From NCBI GenBank assembly GCA_963965975.1, contig OZ014420.1, positions 6,102,001 to 6,166,000 of the forward strand: a stretch of DNA of 64,000 bases, written 5' to 3'. Position numbers and translations under genes: made by a program. Position 1 is the first letter of the stretch, and each line of letters opens with the position of its first letter. Below are positions 47,385-58,969 of the stretch, in pieces. The stretch comes from Xestospongia bergquistia (lineage: Eukaryota > Porifera > Demospongiae > Haplosclerida > Petrosiidae). Under the pieces are notes generated by a model. It searched no databases. It was not told the origin of the DNA and worked only from the letters and a program-made list of their open reading frames with translations.

Positions 47385-50300
47385 TTACTCAATAAGAGTT
47401 AACTTCAAATATAGTTCTTCAGCTGGTCTTAATAACACAACAGGTAATACATCCAGTTGCTCCTTGATACGAGGATCAATTATTTCCAAAGAAAACCTAA
47501 AATGGCCAAGTCAATAAGATTCATACACATTACAATCAATAAATATACTTGTTTAAAATAGATCCTATCACTACTAACTCTTCATTAAATGCAAAATTTT
47601 GTCCAATGCAGTTTCTAGAGTAAATAAAATTATTAATTTGTTAATAATTATTAGTCAAGGTACCGCCCCTTCATCTCTAGTAAACCCATCCAGACTATAA
47701 TTTAACTTACCTTGGTCCAGCAGAGAAAGGCATATATGAAAAAGAATGTCGATTTTTACAATTATCAGGATGAAAACGAAGAGGATTATACTCCTACAAA
47801 TTTAGGTATTATAATAAAAACATCAACTCATTGTGTTATGATTTGTTACTCATGTTAATAACTTAATGTATCCATCCATCCATCTATCCTTCTGTCTGTC
47901 CATTCTTCCAACAATCATTCCATTCACCCATCTATTCATCCATCTATCCATATATCTATCTATCTATCTATCAGTTATCATACTTTTGGATTTTCCCATA
48001 TTTCTGGATTACGATGTATACCAGCAATATCAATAGTGATCATAGTTTCTATGACACAAGATATAAACAAGGTGTGTTAATATTATATTATATTATATAA
48101 AGTGTATTAATGTTATATTATATTATATTATATTATATTATATGAGGTGTATTAATATTATATTATATTATATAAAGTGTATTAATATTATATTATATTA
48201 TATTATATGAGGTGCATTAATATAGTATTTACCTTTAGGTATATAGAATCCTCCAATCCACATATCTTGATCAAGTTGACGATGTATATTATGTACTGGT
48301 GGATACATCCTCATTGACTCTTTAATACACCATTGTATGTATTGGAACTTTGATAGGTCCTCACTGAATGTGTGTGTGCATTATTAGGAGAGAAAGAGAG
48401 AGAGAGAGACTAAAACTTTGTGATAAACATGACATACTTACTAGTCAAGATGGTCTCTTCCTCGTAAAATGTCTTTCACTTCTTCTCGACATTTTTCTTG
48501 ATGTTCAGGATGTTTTGCTAAAAGATATAGTGTCCACAGTAGACCTAAATAAATAAAATAATGACATATTTTTTTTACTGTTCATCTCTCAATTCCTGTG
48601 TCAGTCCATCTGTTGTTTCACCAGTACACACCTTTTGAGCCATCCATTTATCCATTAATCCATCCATTAATCCATTAATCCATCCATTTATCCATCCATT
48701 AATCCATACCATTAATCCATACCATTAGCTGTTGTATCATAACCTTCAAATACAAAAGTATCCACTTCATTACGAATCTCTAAATCAGTTAAGCCACACC
48801 CCTTATCATCCTATAAACAGTTACTAGACTAAACTATATTACAAACACCAGTTACCATAGTTGTCAGCAATGTATCTAGAAAATCTAATCGATTACGTGA
48901 TGATTTAGCAACTTGAAACACTTCAGACTGTCTTCTTTTAATACCATCCTTATAAAAATATAATATTATATTATTTTTAATAGAAGTATTACAAAATCAC
49001 TTACTGAAATTCCTAATGATAATTTTCTTTCTTTGATTATCTGTAAAAAATAGAACGAAATGAGAACAGTAATACATTACATTTGTTACTATTTTTAGAA
49101 TTGTTCCTATCACCATTTACTATTTATAGAACTGCATCTATGACTACAATACAATTATACTACTAAAAATAGATATGATGTAGCCATAGTACCTTCTCTG
49201 AGTGACTATGAGCTATTTTTAAAGCACGCCTATACTGTTGTCCCTGACGTGAACAGTACATGAAAAACAGCTCATTAGCAGCTAATACAGGAGACCTATT
49301 TTGTAACATAATATGAAGAACACATGTACAATTGGTTCTCTTACAAGTAACGGACATAACTGAGATCAAAAAGATCTTGTACTGCATTCACATATGGATT
49401 ATTGACACTAAAAGGAGTAGTATCATATCAAGGTTGTTACTATGACAACCTACTTAATAAATATCCAGGTCTATTATTAAGGGACTTACTCTTGTTCTTG
49501 ACAATTACTATGATATGAACATGCACAGCGTAGGATAATATCTAGCGTCAATTGACTGATTGATTTGTAGACTTCAACTGTAGTACCTTTAATAGCACTA
49601 GCTTCCCATTTACTCTAATAGTAAGAAACGATAAATCATTAATTTATAGTAGAGTAAAGAATAGAATCAAAAATAGAACAATGTCATGGACTGTCAAACA
49701 AATATGATGACTATTTATATGTAGGACTTATGGACATCAAACCAAATAGATTAGAATAATATATTACTTGTAGACTGAGAATAACTGACACATTAGTTTA
49801 AATCATTTCCTTTACTCTGTGACAGTAACTCTAGTCTTTCTTAATACTAATATCTATTTATATATGCTACAAATCACAAAGACATATCTTCCATTACTAT
49901 ATCATTACTAAGTGGTGCATATAAAGAAATACATTAAAGAGACTACTTAATCAACTATAAACAGATTACTGTGTATAGATCTATTTAATTTACCAATAGT
50001 ATATTAGTACATTCATTGTAGACATGAATGTAAGGTTTTAAAATGTCAAAATGAAATGCTGGAGTTAGTAGACGACGATTCCTAAACCAGCGTTCTCCAT
50101 TCTCAATTAATAAACCACGACCTGAAATATAAGATAGTATGACACATTCTCTCTCTCACACACTCTCTCTCTCTCTCTCTCTCCTTACCCAACCAAGGTT
50201 TGAGCATAGAATAGGCAGGTTCACATTTTGATGCTATTAAAATATATAATAAATTAATTACTATGAGAATAGCATACTTTTCAATAAAGATTTAATGTAC

Positions 50301-51373
50301 TCAGGATGATTAATGACCACAAATGCTGTAAAAGGGCCAACCCAAAAACAGGTGATGTTAATTTTATTCTCAGTTCTCCAATTGTAAACTTGGTCAGCAA
50401 AAGCTTGTGTAAAATGAATCTGAAGATATGAAAAAAGATTCAACAACATCCCAATTATTCCCATCTTATAAACAATAATTTTAATATTAGATCTATGTTG
50501 ATAAAACTACTGGTCTCAAAAATATAATAATAGTTAATATATTATGTTAACATTGTATTAAATCCATTCTGTATTTATAAGTTAGACTATAGGAGGTTAT
50601 GTATCATTATATATTATAAATATAGATATTAATATTAGATACAGGTCAACAACCACTATTACATAGCACTCATATACAATATATAACATAATATTGATAT
50701 GAAATATAATAGACAATATATATCTAATATCATTATAATATCAACTACAGTACAACACACCTGAGGAGTATAGGTGAATGGTGAATTTTTTAAAAAGAAC
50801 TACGTTGTTGTTTCTATTTTCTTTGTTCTATTGGTTCTCTTAATAAAACATTTTATATCCTTTTTATCATTGTCTTGTGACTAACAATCTAACAAGTCTA
50901 CTCTTGTTAACTCTAATACTGCTCTCTATGTCTAGTCCAAGAGTTTTATAATCTAAAAGCTATTTACATTATAACAACTTTGTTTAGTACAAAATTGTTG
51001 TTATTGAATTGTAATTGACTCTTTTAATAAAATATCTAGTCTATTAGGATCACAAATCTAATGATAAGTTTGCATGTTGTGTTCAAGTTCATTCATTATA
51101 ACTTAGACTACTGGAGGTGATATATCATTATATATTATAGATATACTCAAGTAGCTAAAGATATGACTCAACTGATCAACAGATTACATTATTAGTTACC
51201 TGATGTAAGTTTCCCCACAGCCAATGGGCGGGGAAGCTAGGTAGTTGCTTCATTGCCTTGTATAGCTTGTAGTACGACCATAGTCTTCCTGGAATATTCA
51301 ACCAAATGATTACTCCAAGGATAAAAAGTCCTATCAACGAGAGAAGAGACAACATGATAACAAGAGCAAACAC
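47385..51373 (-). CDS. CYP4: Cytochrome P450, CYP4-like
   Basis: ER-anchored haem monooxygenase; the CYP4 clan mostly hydroxylates fatty acids. Sixteen exons: 51200-51373, 50278-50419, 50189-50233, 49994-50121, 49490-49614, 49345-49407, 49193-49295, 49005-49040, 48856-48948, 48723-48810, 48442-48544, 48233-48363, 47984-48048, 47711-47793, 47549-47614, 47385-47496; 1557 nt, 518 residues. N-terminal anchor [42 protein letters not shown] (helix C); [16 protein letters not shown] (I helix, with the Glu that in CYP4 enzymes can bind haem covalently; Tyr replaces the usual His); [12 protein letters not shown] (ExxR); PLRFHPDN; haem loop [14 protein letters not shown] with the Cys thiolate. All key residues are present. 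Divergent from the ankyrin gene by only 93 bp. Its 5' half is duplicated and broken at 56508-63015. Confidence 0.92.
47876..47972. repeat. (CCAT/CTAT)n simple repeats in CYP4 intron
   Basis: Degenerate CATCCATC units grade into perfect CTAT units at 47955-47972. A separate CCATTAATCCAT-type minisatellite occupies about 48640-48722 directly after a CYP4 donor. Confidence 0.85.
48073..48215. repeat. TATTATAT minisatellite in CYP4 intron
   Basis: Alternating blocks of TATTATATTATAT and G(A/T)GGTGTATTAA or AAAGTGTATTAA, with the higher-order unit appearing about four times within 140 bp. Confidence 0.85.
50151..50182. repeat. (CT)n microsatellite in CYP4 intron
   Basis: About 30 bp of CT repeats next to the splice donor of the third CYP4 exon. 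In the broken copy at 57381-57394 the tract is shorter and the adjoining donor has been deleted. Confidence 0.85.
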
Positions 51374-51414
51374 AAAGTATAAAAAGGGAGTGGCTAATAG
51401 GCTGTACGTTTGAT

Positions 51415-51461
51415 CATAGATAGTATAGACTACGTAACCTACGTAGTCTATACTATCTATG
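51415..51461. repeat. Perfect 22-bp inverted repeat in CYP4/ankyrin promoter
   Basis: Arms CATAGATAGTATAGACTACG+TA (51415-51436) and its exact reverse complement (51440-51461) flank a 3-base ACC loop. It occupies half of the 93 bp between the two start codons and is missing from the duplicated promoter at 62977-63098. Confidence 0.9.
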
Positions 51462-51466
51462 GTTTG

Positions 51467-54400
51467 ATGAACATGGCTACCGATGTTGGTACTTCCTCTA
51501 CCACTGATGTTAAGGCTTTCAAAAAGGGAGTAAATGATAGCATCAAATTCAAGTATGCTACACTTAAAGGAGCACTCGAGGGATCAATGGAGTCCTTTGC
51601 AGGAGAGATGTATCAAGCTGGTCTTATAAATGGAGAAGCTATGAAATCTCACAATTATGATGTCATTATGAGTCAGTTTATCTCAGGAATGGACTTCAAA
51701 CACACTATATCAGAGCTACAAGAACATTGTAAACTGTTTACTGATATTCTTGAGAAGTTAGGTGGAGCAGCAAAGATGGCTGCCAATGAATTCACTGCTG
51801 AATGGAGTACATTAATTCTACAGCAACAGTGTTTATTAGTTAGTAGTGAAGTGACTGTAAGTGAATCACGGAACAAGAGAAGGGAGGAAAGAAGGGGTCA
51901 TCCTTATCAAAGTATGTTTTAATTAGCCTTATTAATAATATAACTTTTCTTTTAACAGCAAAGAGTATTAGCTCTGGTAGCAAATTATCTACACATGTAC
52001 TTAAATCAAAGGCAGCAGTTCTCAAGAAAGAATTTCATAGTCTTCATTTAGCTGTACGAGAATCCAGTATACAGATGGATTTTGAAAAATTTAAATTTCT
52101 TGTCCAAGATTTACTAACTGGCCATGATAATTTGGAGTGTTCTCAATGTAATCACTATCTTACTGAAGTAAAGCAATTAACAACCTCAAGTGAGATCCTC
52201 CTCTTTTTGAGGGAACATGGTTTTGTTAGTTATCAGAACTATGAACTGCTAGAATATATGGTTGGATGTTTGTGGAAAGAAGATCAAAAGATAGTGGCCC
52301 AATTAAATGAATATATCAAGAAATATGAGAAGTTTGAGCAAGAATTGTCACTAAACCAGCTGCAAGAAATTAGTCATGAAGAAGATCTCCATCCTAGAGC
52401 ACCATCTGGTTTACCTGAGTTTAGTTTAAGGACAAATGGTGATACTAATTTTCATAAATGGAGGAAGACATATTCAGAGAAATTTCCATGGTCTGATTAT
52501 ACTTTACTGAAGGAAACTAATCCTGGCAGTATCATCATGACATATGTAGCTCTACCATGTGTAGTGTCTGATGTATTAAGAGATCTCACTGATCCTGTTA
52601 TCTTGAGTGAATTAGAGTCAATAGGAGTTACGGTAGTCCTCTTACCACAACCTAGTCAAACCAGTGAGGTAATAGTACCCACAGTTAAGTCAATATTGTA
52701 TTATGTCATATTGTTGTATAGTTGTCATTATCAAGTATTGTAGAGAGTGAACATGTACAAGATTACAGTAAACAAAGTGGTTAGTTATTTTGTTCCTTAC
52801 TTCTATTATCTTTTATTTAGTACAAATGACAAGTGATCCTGAAGAACCCTTGTTAGATCCTGTATCTACCCAAGACCCTATTATAGTATGTTATTATATT
52901 AATAATTAAGATAATGATCATATTATATTTTAATAGTCCTCACAAGACAATATAGAAAGTAATACATTAGTTCAAGACAATGGTAAAGTCAATTAATATA
53001 TTCTACAGTTAATATATAATCTTTATATTACAGGTCAACAACTAGTACTACATAGTATACAATATAACAATACATTGGTATAGATAATAAACACAATATA
53101 TCTAATATATTAATGATATATTAATTATATAGGATGAACCTTTAATAATTGCAGTAAGAGAGAATGATGTATCTGAAGTGATCAGATTATTAGAAAATGA
53201 TGGTAATCCAAATTGTCTTGAGAAAGTTAGTATTTTTATTTTTTCAAAGTTTAAATAATTGTAGCTTAATTTTTTGGAAACATGATGAATGGCAATGTTA
53301 TATAGCAAATGGGTAAATAAATTAATAAATAAATAATAAAGTCAGTTAATATCTTAAAGTTCCAAGAGAAGAAGGCCTGTACCATTCTCCATACATATAC
53401 CACTCCTCTGTTTCACTCTAGAACCTCTTAAATGTGAATCTGTTGCATGAATCAGCAAGAAAGATAGTCTAGATCATATCCAATCCATTACCTTTTGCTG
53501 ATTGCAAGTGTAGCATCCACTGTCCTATTAACATTAGACTGAGCATCAGTGTCTATGACGTAAATATCCAACAATGCCTTAATCTGTGGTTGCTATAACC
53601 CTCTATTATAGCTTAATTTGAATTGTACATATTCTAATATGACATTATGGTAGCTTATGATAAAATTATGTCACATTAGCTTATGTCAAAATTAAGAAGG
53701 GACATGAAATGTTGTTGTATTTTATTAATTTTATATGAAAGGAGACTTAAATATTGTATCATTTACAGTATAGATATAATGGTCCTCTTCATATTGCTGT
53801 TAACAATGGAAATAATGATATTGTTAAAGCTCTATTGTCAAGGGGAGCTGATCCTAATATTACCATAAAGGTAAGTAAAATTTGATTATTATAACACTAT
53901 AACCATCTATTGTCATTTGTAGGATGGAAAAAGAACTCCTCTTCACATTGCTATTGAAAAAAGAGATAGTAATATTAATATAGTTAAAATATTACTAGCT
54001 AACGGTGCTAATATTGAGACTGTTGACGAGGTGACTAATAATATTCATTAATATTGATATTATGACATCACACAGTATAATAAAACTCCACTTCATTGTG
54101 CTGTTGATAGTGGTAATAGTGATGTAGTTCAGACATTACTAGCTAATGGTTCTAATATTGAGGCTGTTAACAAGGTAACTTATAAATATTCATTAATATT
54201 GATATTATGATTTATAGTTCTATAACAAAACTCCACTTCATTTTGCTGCTGAGAGTGGTCATAGTAATGTAGTTCAAATATTACTATCTAATGATGCTAA
54301 TATTGAGGCTGTTGACAAGGTGACTAATAAATATTCATTATATTGATATTATGACATCACACAGTATAATGAAACTCCACTTCATTATGCTGCTGAGTAT

Positions 54401-56010
54401 GGTCATAATGATGTAGTTCAAACATTATTATCTAATGGTGCTAATATTGAGGCTGTTAATAAGGTAATTAATAAATAATCATTAATATTGATATTAAGAT
54501 ATAATTATAGCTCGTGAAATACACTCCACTTCATTATGCTGCTGATAATGGTCATAGTGAAATGGTTCAGATATTACTAACTAATGGCGCTAATATTGAG
54601 GTTGTTGACAAGGTGACTAATAAATATTCATTAATATTGATATTATGACATCACACAGTATAATAAAACTCCACTTCATTGTGCTGTTGATAGTGGTCAT
54701 AGTGACGTAGTTCAAATATTACTAGCTAATGGTGCTAGTATTGAGGCTGTTAACAAGGTGACTAATAAATATTCATTAATATTGATATTATGACATCACA
54801 CAGTATAGTGAAACTCCACTTCATTATGCTGCTAGCAATGGTCATAGTGATGTAGTTCAAACATTATTATCTAATGGTGCTAGTATTGAGGCTGTTAACA
54901 AGGTGACTAATAAATATTCATTAATATTGATATTATGACATCACACAGTATAGTGAAACTCCACTTCATTATGCTGCTAGCAATGGTCATAGTGATGTAG
55001 TTCAAACATTATTATCTAATGGTGCTAGTATTGAGGCTGTTAACAAGGTGACTAATAAATATTCATTAATATTGATATTATGACATCACACAGTATAGTG
55101 AAACTCCACTTCATTATGCTGCTAGCAATGGTCATAGTGATGTAGTTCAAACATTATTATCTAATGGTGCTAATATTGAGGCTGTTGACAAGGTGACTAG
55201 TAAGTATTCATTAATATTGATATTATGACATCACACAGTATAATAAAACTCCACTTCATTGTGCTGTTGATAGTGGTCATAGTGTTGTAGTTCAAACATT
55301 ACTAGCTAATGGAGCTAATATTGAGGCTGTTGACAAGGTAACTAACTCACACACACACACACACACACAGTGTTATAATGACCATTTTGTGAGTTCAGTA
55401 AATTTCATTCCTAATAAACACAATCAACTTTCTAAGTATTTTATTGTGACCTCAAAACATTTACAATAACAATTTCAATCTTATACATTTGCCTAAGGTT
55501 TAAAAAATACCTGTAAAGAATATTGGAGAGTTTTTGATTTCAACAAGTACTATTAAATATTGATCAATTTTAATTTTTATTTTGCAAAGAAGATATTTCA
55601 CTGAATGATGAAGTAAACAAAATCTTATCTCATTTACTGAACACCATTGCTAAATGGGAATGTGTTCATAGTAGGTGTGGTTACTACAAGTAATAGTTTT
55701 GTGAATTTTTATTTATCAAATGACAATATTTCCATTATATACAATATTATCATTACTTTTATTAATAGAGTGGAAGAAAACCTAAAGATGTAATAAGAAA
55801 TAACAGAAATAAAGAAGAGATTTTGTCACTTCTTGACAAGTATTCCAAATCTCCAAGACCTACTACAGTAAGATTGTATTAATATATGTTCTAAACATAT
55901 AAAGATACATTAACTCATTTATAAGTACTTCTATGATACCTAATATACTGACACAGGTTGAAGTATCTCCTCATGATACATTATTCTCCTACTTATTGTA
56001 CATCCTATGA
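51467..56010 (+). CDS. Ankyrin-repeat protein with novel helical N-terminus, copy 1
   Basis: About 887 residues in my model. Exon 1 (51467-51911) and exon 2 (51959-52668) encode two helix-rich modules: one with MSQFISGMDFKHTISELQEH, the other with LLFLREHGFVSYQNYELLEY, of about the size of death-fold adaptors (inference; no family recognised). Small exons 52746-52779, 52821-52885, 52937-52982 and perhaps a micro-exon 53034-53044 form a linker. Then twelve ankyrin repeats, one per exon: 53133-53225, 53769-53870, 53923-54030, 54076-54174, 54218-54319, 54365-54463, 54511-54612, 54659-54757, 54804-54902, 54949-55047, 55094-55192, 55239-55337. Units read (Y)NKTPLHCAVDSGHSDVVQ.LLANGA.IEAV. A capping exon 55769-55867 and a short last exon 55957-56010 end with TGA. 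Probably a cytoplasmic scaffold or sensor. It is divergent from CYP4; a paralogue begins at 63099. Confidence 0.85.
54659..55337 (+). repeat. Tandem 145-bp exon+intron units (ankyrin exon array)
   Basis: Exon starts at 54659, 54804, 54949, 55094 and 55239 are spaced exactly 145 bp: a 99-bp phase-0 exon plus a 46-bp intron. Exons 54804, 54949 and 55094 are almost identical, and the introns between them are identical or nearly so. Earlier units (54076-54658) have the same intron words with small changes, and two have gained one codon at the acceptor. Confidence 0.95.
55348..55369. repeat. (CA)n microsatellite
   Basis: Eleven CA units directly after the last ankyrin exon, replacing the end of the usual 46-bp intron. 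Confidence 0.9.
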
Positions 56011-56507
56011 TCCATTTCAAGAAAAGGAAGAAGTAAGTGCACTATACCAGCATTATATACTAAAGTCCATTTATAAATAGTTGCGGATTGATAAAATTAG
56101 TTTTATAACAGCATTCCAATAATATACTTATATTAGATGTATACAAATATATCATGTTATGTAATAATTACTGATAAATTTAAATTTAGTTAATTTATTA
56201 TTTTTATTTGTCTTATTCTATAGAATCAGATATGACAAACATTTAGAAGAAAATGACTAGATCTCCTTCTAAATGTCATATTTCATGATTTAAAAATTGT
56301 TGCTAATATTATTAGATGACATTGAAGTTATTAATATAATATAGTTAATTATTTAAGCTAATTTACACTGTTGACTACCTCACCTAATTTCTCATAGGAC
56401 TCCCAGCAATTGATCACTTAACCTAGTTGTATCAGAGAACATCACTATTGTTGAGGGCATTGATCTATTACCTTATAATTTTAATAAGCCCTTAGAAGCT
56501 ATTGAAA
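56011..56507. other. 3' flank of ankyrin gene and duplication junction
   Basis: AT-rich and non-coding. At about 56508 the sequence becomes that of CYP4 exon 7 (compare 49252 onward), which marks the joint of the tandem duplication. Confidence 0.6.
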
Positions 56508-57677
56508 CATAACAGTACATGAAAACAGCTCATTAGGAGCTAATACAGGAGACCTATTTTGGAACATAATATGAATAACACATGTACAATTGGTTTTCTT
56601 ATATGTAATGGACATAACTGATATCATAAAGATCTTGTACTGCATTCACATGGATTATTGACACTAGTATCATATCAAGGTTGTTACTATGACAACCTAG
56701 TTAATAAATATCCAGGTCTATTATTAAGGAACTTACTCTTGTTCTTGACAATTACTATGATATGAACATGCACAGCGTAGGATAATATCTAGTGTCAATT
56801 GACTGATTGATTTGTAGACTTCAACTGTAGTACCTTTAATAGCACTAGCTTTCCATTTATTCTAATAGTAAGAAACAATAAATCATTAATTTATAGTAGA
56901 GTAAAGAATAGGATCAAAAATAGAACAACATCATGGACTGTCAAACAAGTATAATGACTATTTATATGTAGGACTTATGGATATCAAACCTAATAGATTA
57001 GAATAATATATTACTTGTAGACTGAGAATAACTGACACATTAGTTTAAATCATTTCCTTTACTCTGTGACAGTAACTCTAGTCTTTCTTTAATACTAACA
57101 TATATTTATATGCTACAAATCACAAAGACACATCTTCCATTACTAAGTGATGCATATAAAATATACATTAAAGAGACTACTTAATCAACTATAAACAGAT
57201 CACTGTGTATAGATCTATTTAATTTACCAATAGTATATCAGTACATTCATTGTAGACATGAATGTAAGGTTTTAAAATGTCTAAATGAAATGCTGGGGTT
57301 AGTAGATGACGATTCCTAAACCAACGTTCTCCATTCTCAATTAATAAACCACGACCTGAAATATAAGATAGTATGACACATTCTCTCTCTCTCAACCAAG
57401 GTTTGAGCATAGAATAGGCAGGTTCACATTTTGACGCTATATGACCACAAATGCTGTAAAAGGGCCAACCCAAAAACAAGTGATGTTAATTTTATTCTCA
57501 GTTCTCCAATTGTAAACTTGGTCAGCAAAAGCTTGTGTAAAATGAATCTGAATATATAAAAAAGATTCACTTAAAGGGAACAATATCCCAATTATATAAT
57601 TAAAATTATTATTTATTAGATGGGAATATATTCCTATCTTATAAACAATAATTTTAATTATTATATCTATCTATATA
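56508..57677 (-). pseudogene. Broken CYP4 copy, exons 7 (part) to 2
   Basis: Matches 49252-50480 closely along its length, introns included: part of exon 7 at 56510-56556, exon 6 near 56590-56660, exon 5 at 56737-56862, exon 4 at 57233-57358, and exons 3 and 2 fused near 57391-57550. Evidence that it is dead: the haem-binding half of the gene is missing, the exon 3 donor has gone with the CT tract, and a deletion joins exon 3 to the middle of exon 2 (GACGCTATATGACC against the intron and exon end in the parent). The copy resumes at 62156 beyond a transposon. Confidence 0.88.
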
Positions 57678-58969
57678 GAGTCGAAAATCAATGGACGGAC
57701 AAACCTATTTTCGGACACTTTTTCTTCTAAAAATTTGAAGACAGCTTATTGCTTCCGTACAATGTGGCTCTTGGTTATGCTCAATGAATATACTTTCCTT
57801 GCACAGTTTTCTAACTAAACTCCGTGTTGTGAATGAGCTCCGTTTTTGGTGCTTTTACGGACTTAAATATATTTGCGGACACGTGGTATGTTTTGGCGGA
57901 CAACACAACCTCAAGTCTAAACGTTAGCTAGGAGTTTTCTGTCAGTTTCTGAGTCTTTCTTTTTCTATCAACTAAATCTACCTCAAGTTAAACCTTAGCC
58001 AGGACTCTCTTGTATTAACTATTGTGGAAAGAATCAAACATGGTAATTTGTGATAATGTATAGATGTCCATGTGGAAGACTTTATGACTTGAGCTATGTG
58101 TTAGCAATACCTTAGTCAACCCTGGCCATTTTAGTGATTAGTAAATATGTCTGTAATAACAGAGTCAGTTCACTTTTTTTAATAATAAGAGTGTACTAAG
58201 GCTTAATAGCTGCTTGACTTTATGACTAACTTTACTGTAAGTAGGTAAACAAGTGATAGATATTTGAATTATAATAATCTGAGTGAAATAAATTTTTAAA
58301 TGATAATCAATTAACTATATGACAATATTATTGTTTTTAATACCTTTGAGAAAAAAAGATAAAGTCATCACATAAACTAAAATATGTCATAGACCATGTA
58401 TACTATAGGTATGATGTTATAGTCACAAGAATAGGAGGAAGGGTAGGCAGATAACATGTTAAAGTCACTAGTCATTATTTTGATAGAGAAATGAGTTCTA
58501 ATGAGTTCCTTATTCAAAATTCATGATATGATCAAAGGCTCTAAATAATTGCAGTATATAGTTATATCACATGTAGTCATTGTGCAATGTATAGTCTTTG
58601 TTATGAAGTAGAGAAGAGATGTATACCTTCAAGCATACTAGTAGACATATCTGCCTTACTTATTTGTTTTCATCTGGTCTTATTGAATCTTCAGAATGCA
58701 GTAGTCCACTACAATGAGCTAGAATCTTTCTATGTTTTATACATAACTAGGTGTCTCTATACAAAGCTATGACAATTAGTATAAGATTGTGAAAAACCTT
58801 TGTACAAATGACTTATTGCAAACCATAAAGTTTATGTGCTTTAAGTGGGTGCTGAGACAATTAATTGTTTGAAAACATGCAAGTCCTTTTTTAAGTGCCC
58901 CTGACATGAGTCTATTTTTCTTTGTTTATATATGATTTATTATGTTATAGTTACATCTTTAATAGCCTA

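Noticed and set aside
54659-55337. Regularly spaced repeats that could look like a CRISPR array
   Set aside because: Units are 99-bp coding exons with ankyrin codons and 46-bp GT-AG introns in an animal gene.
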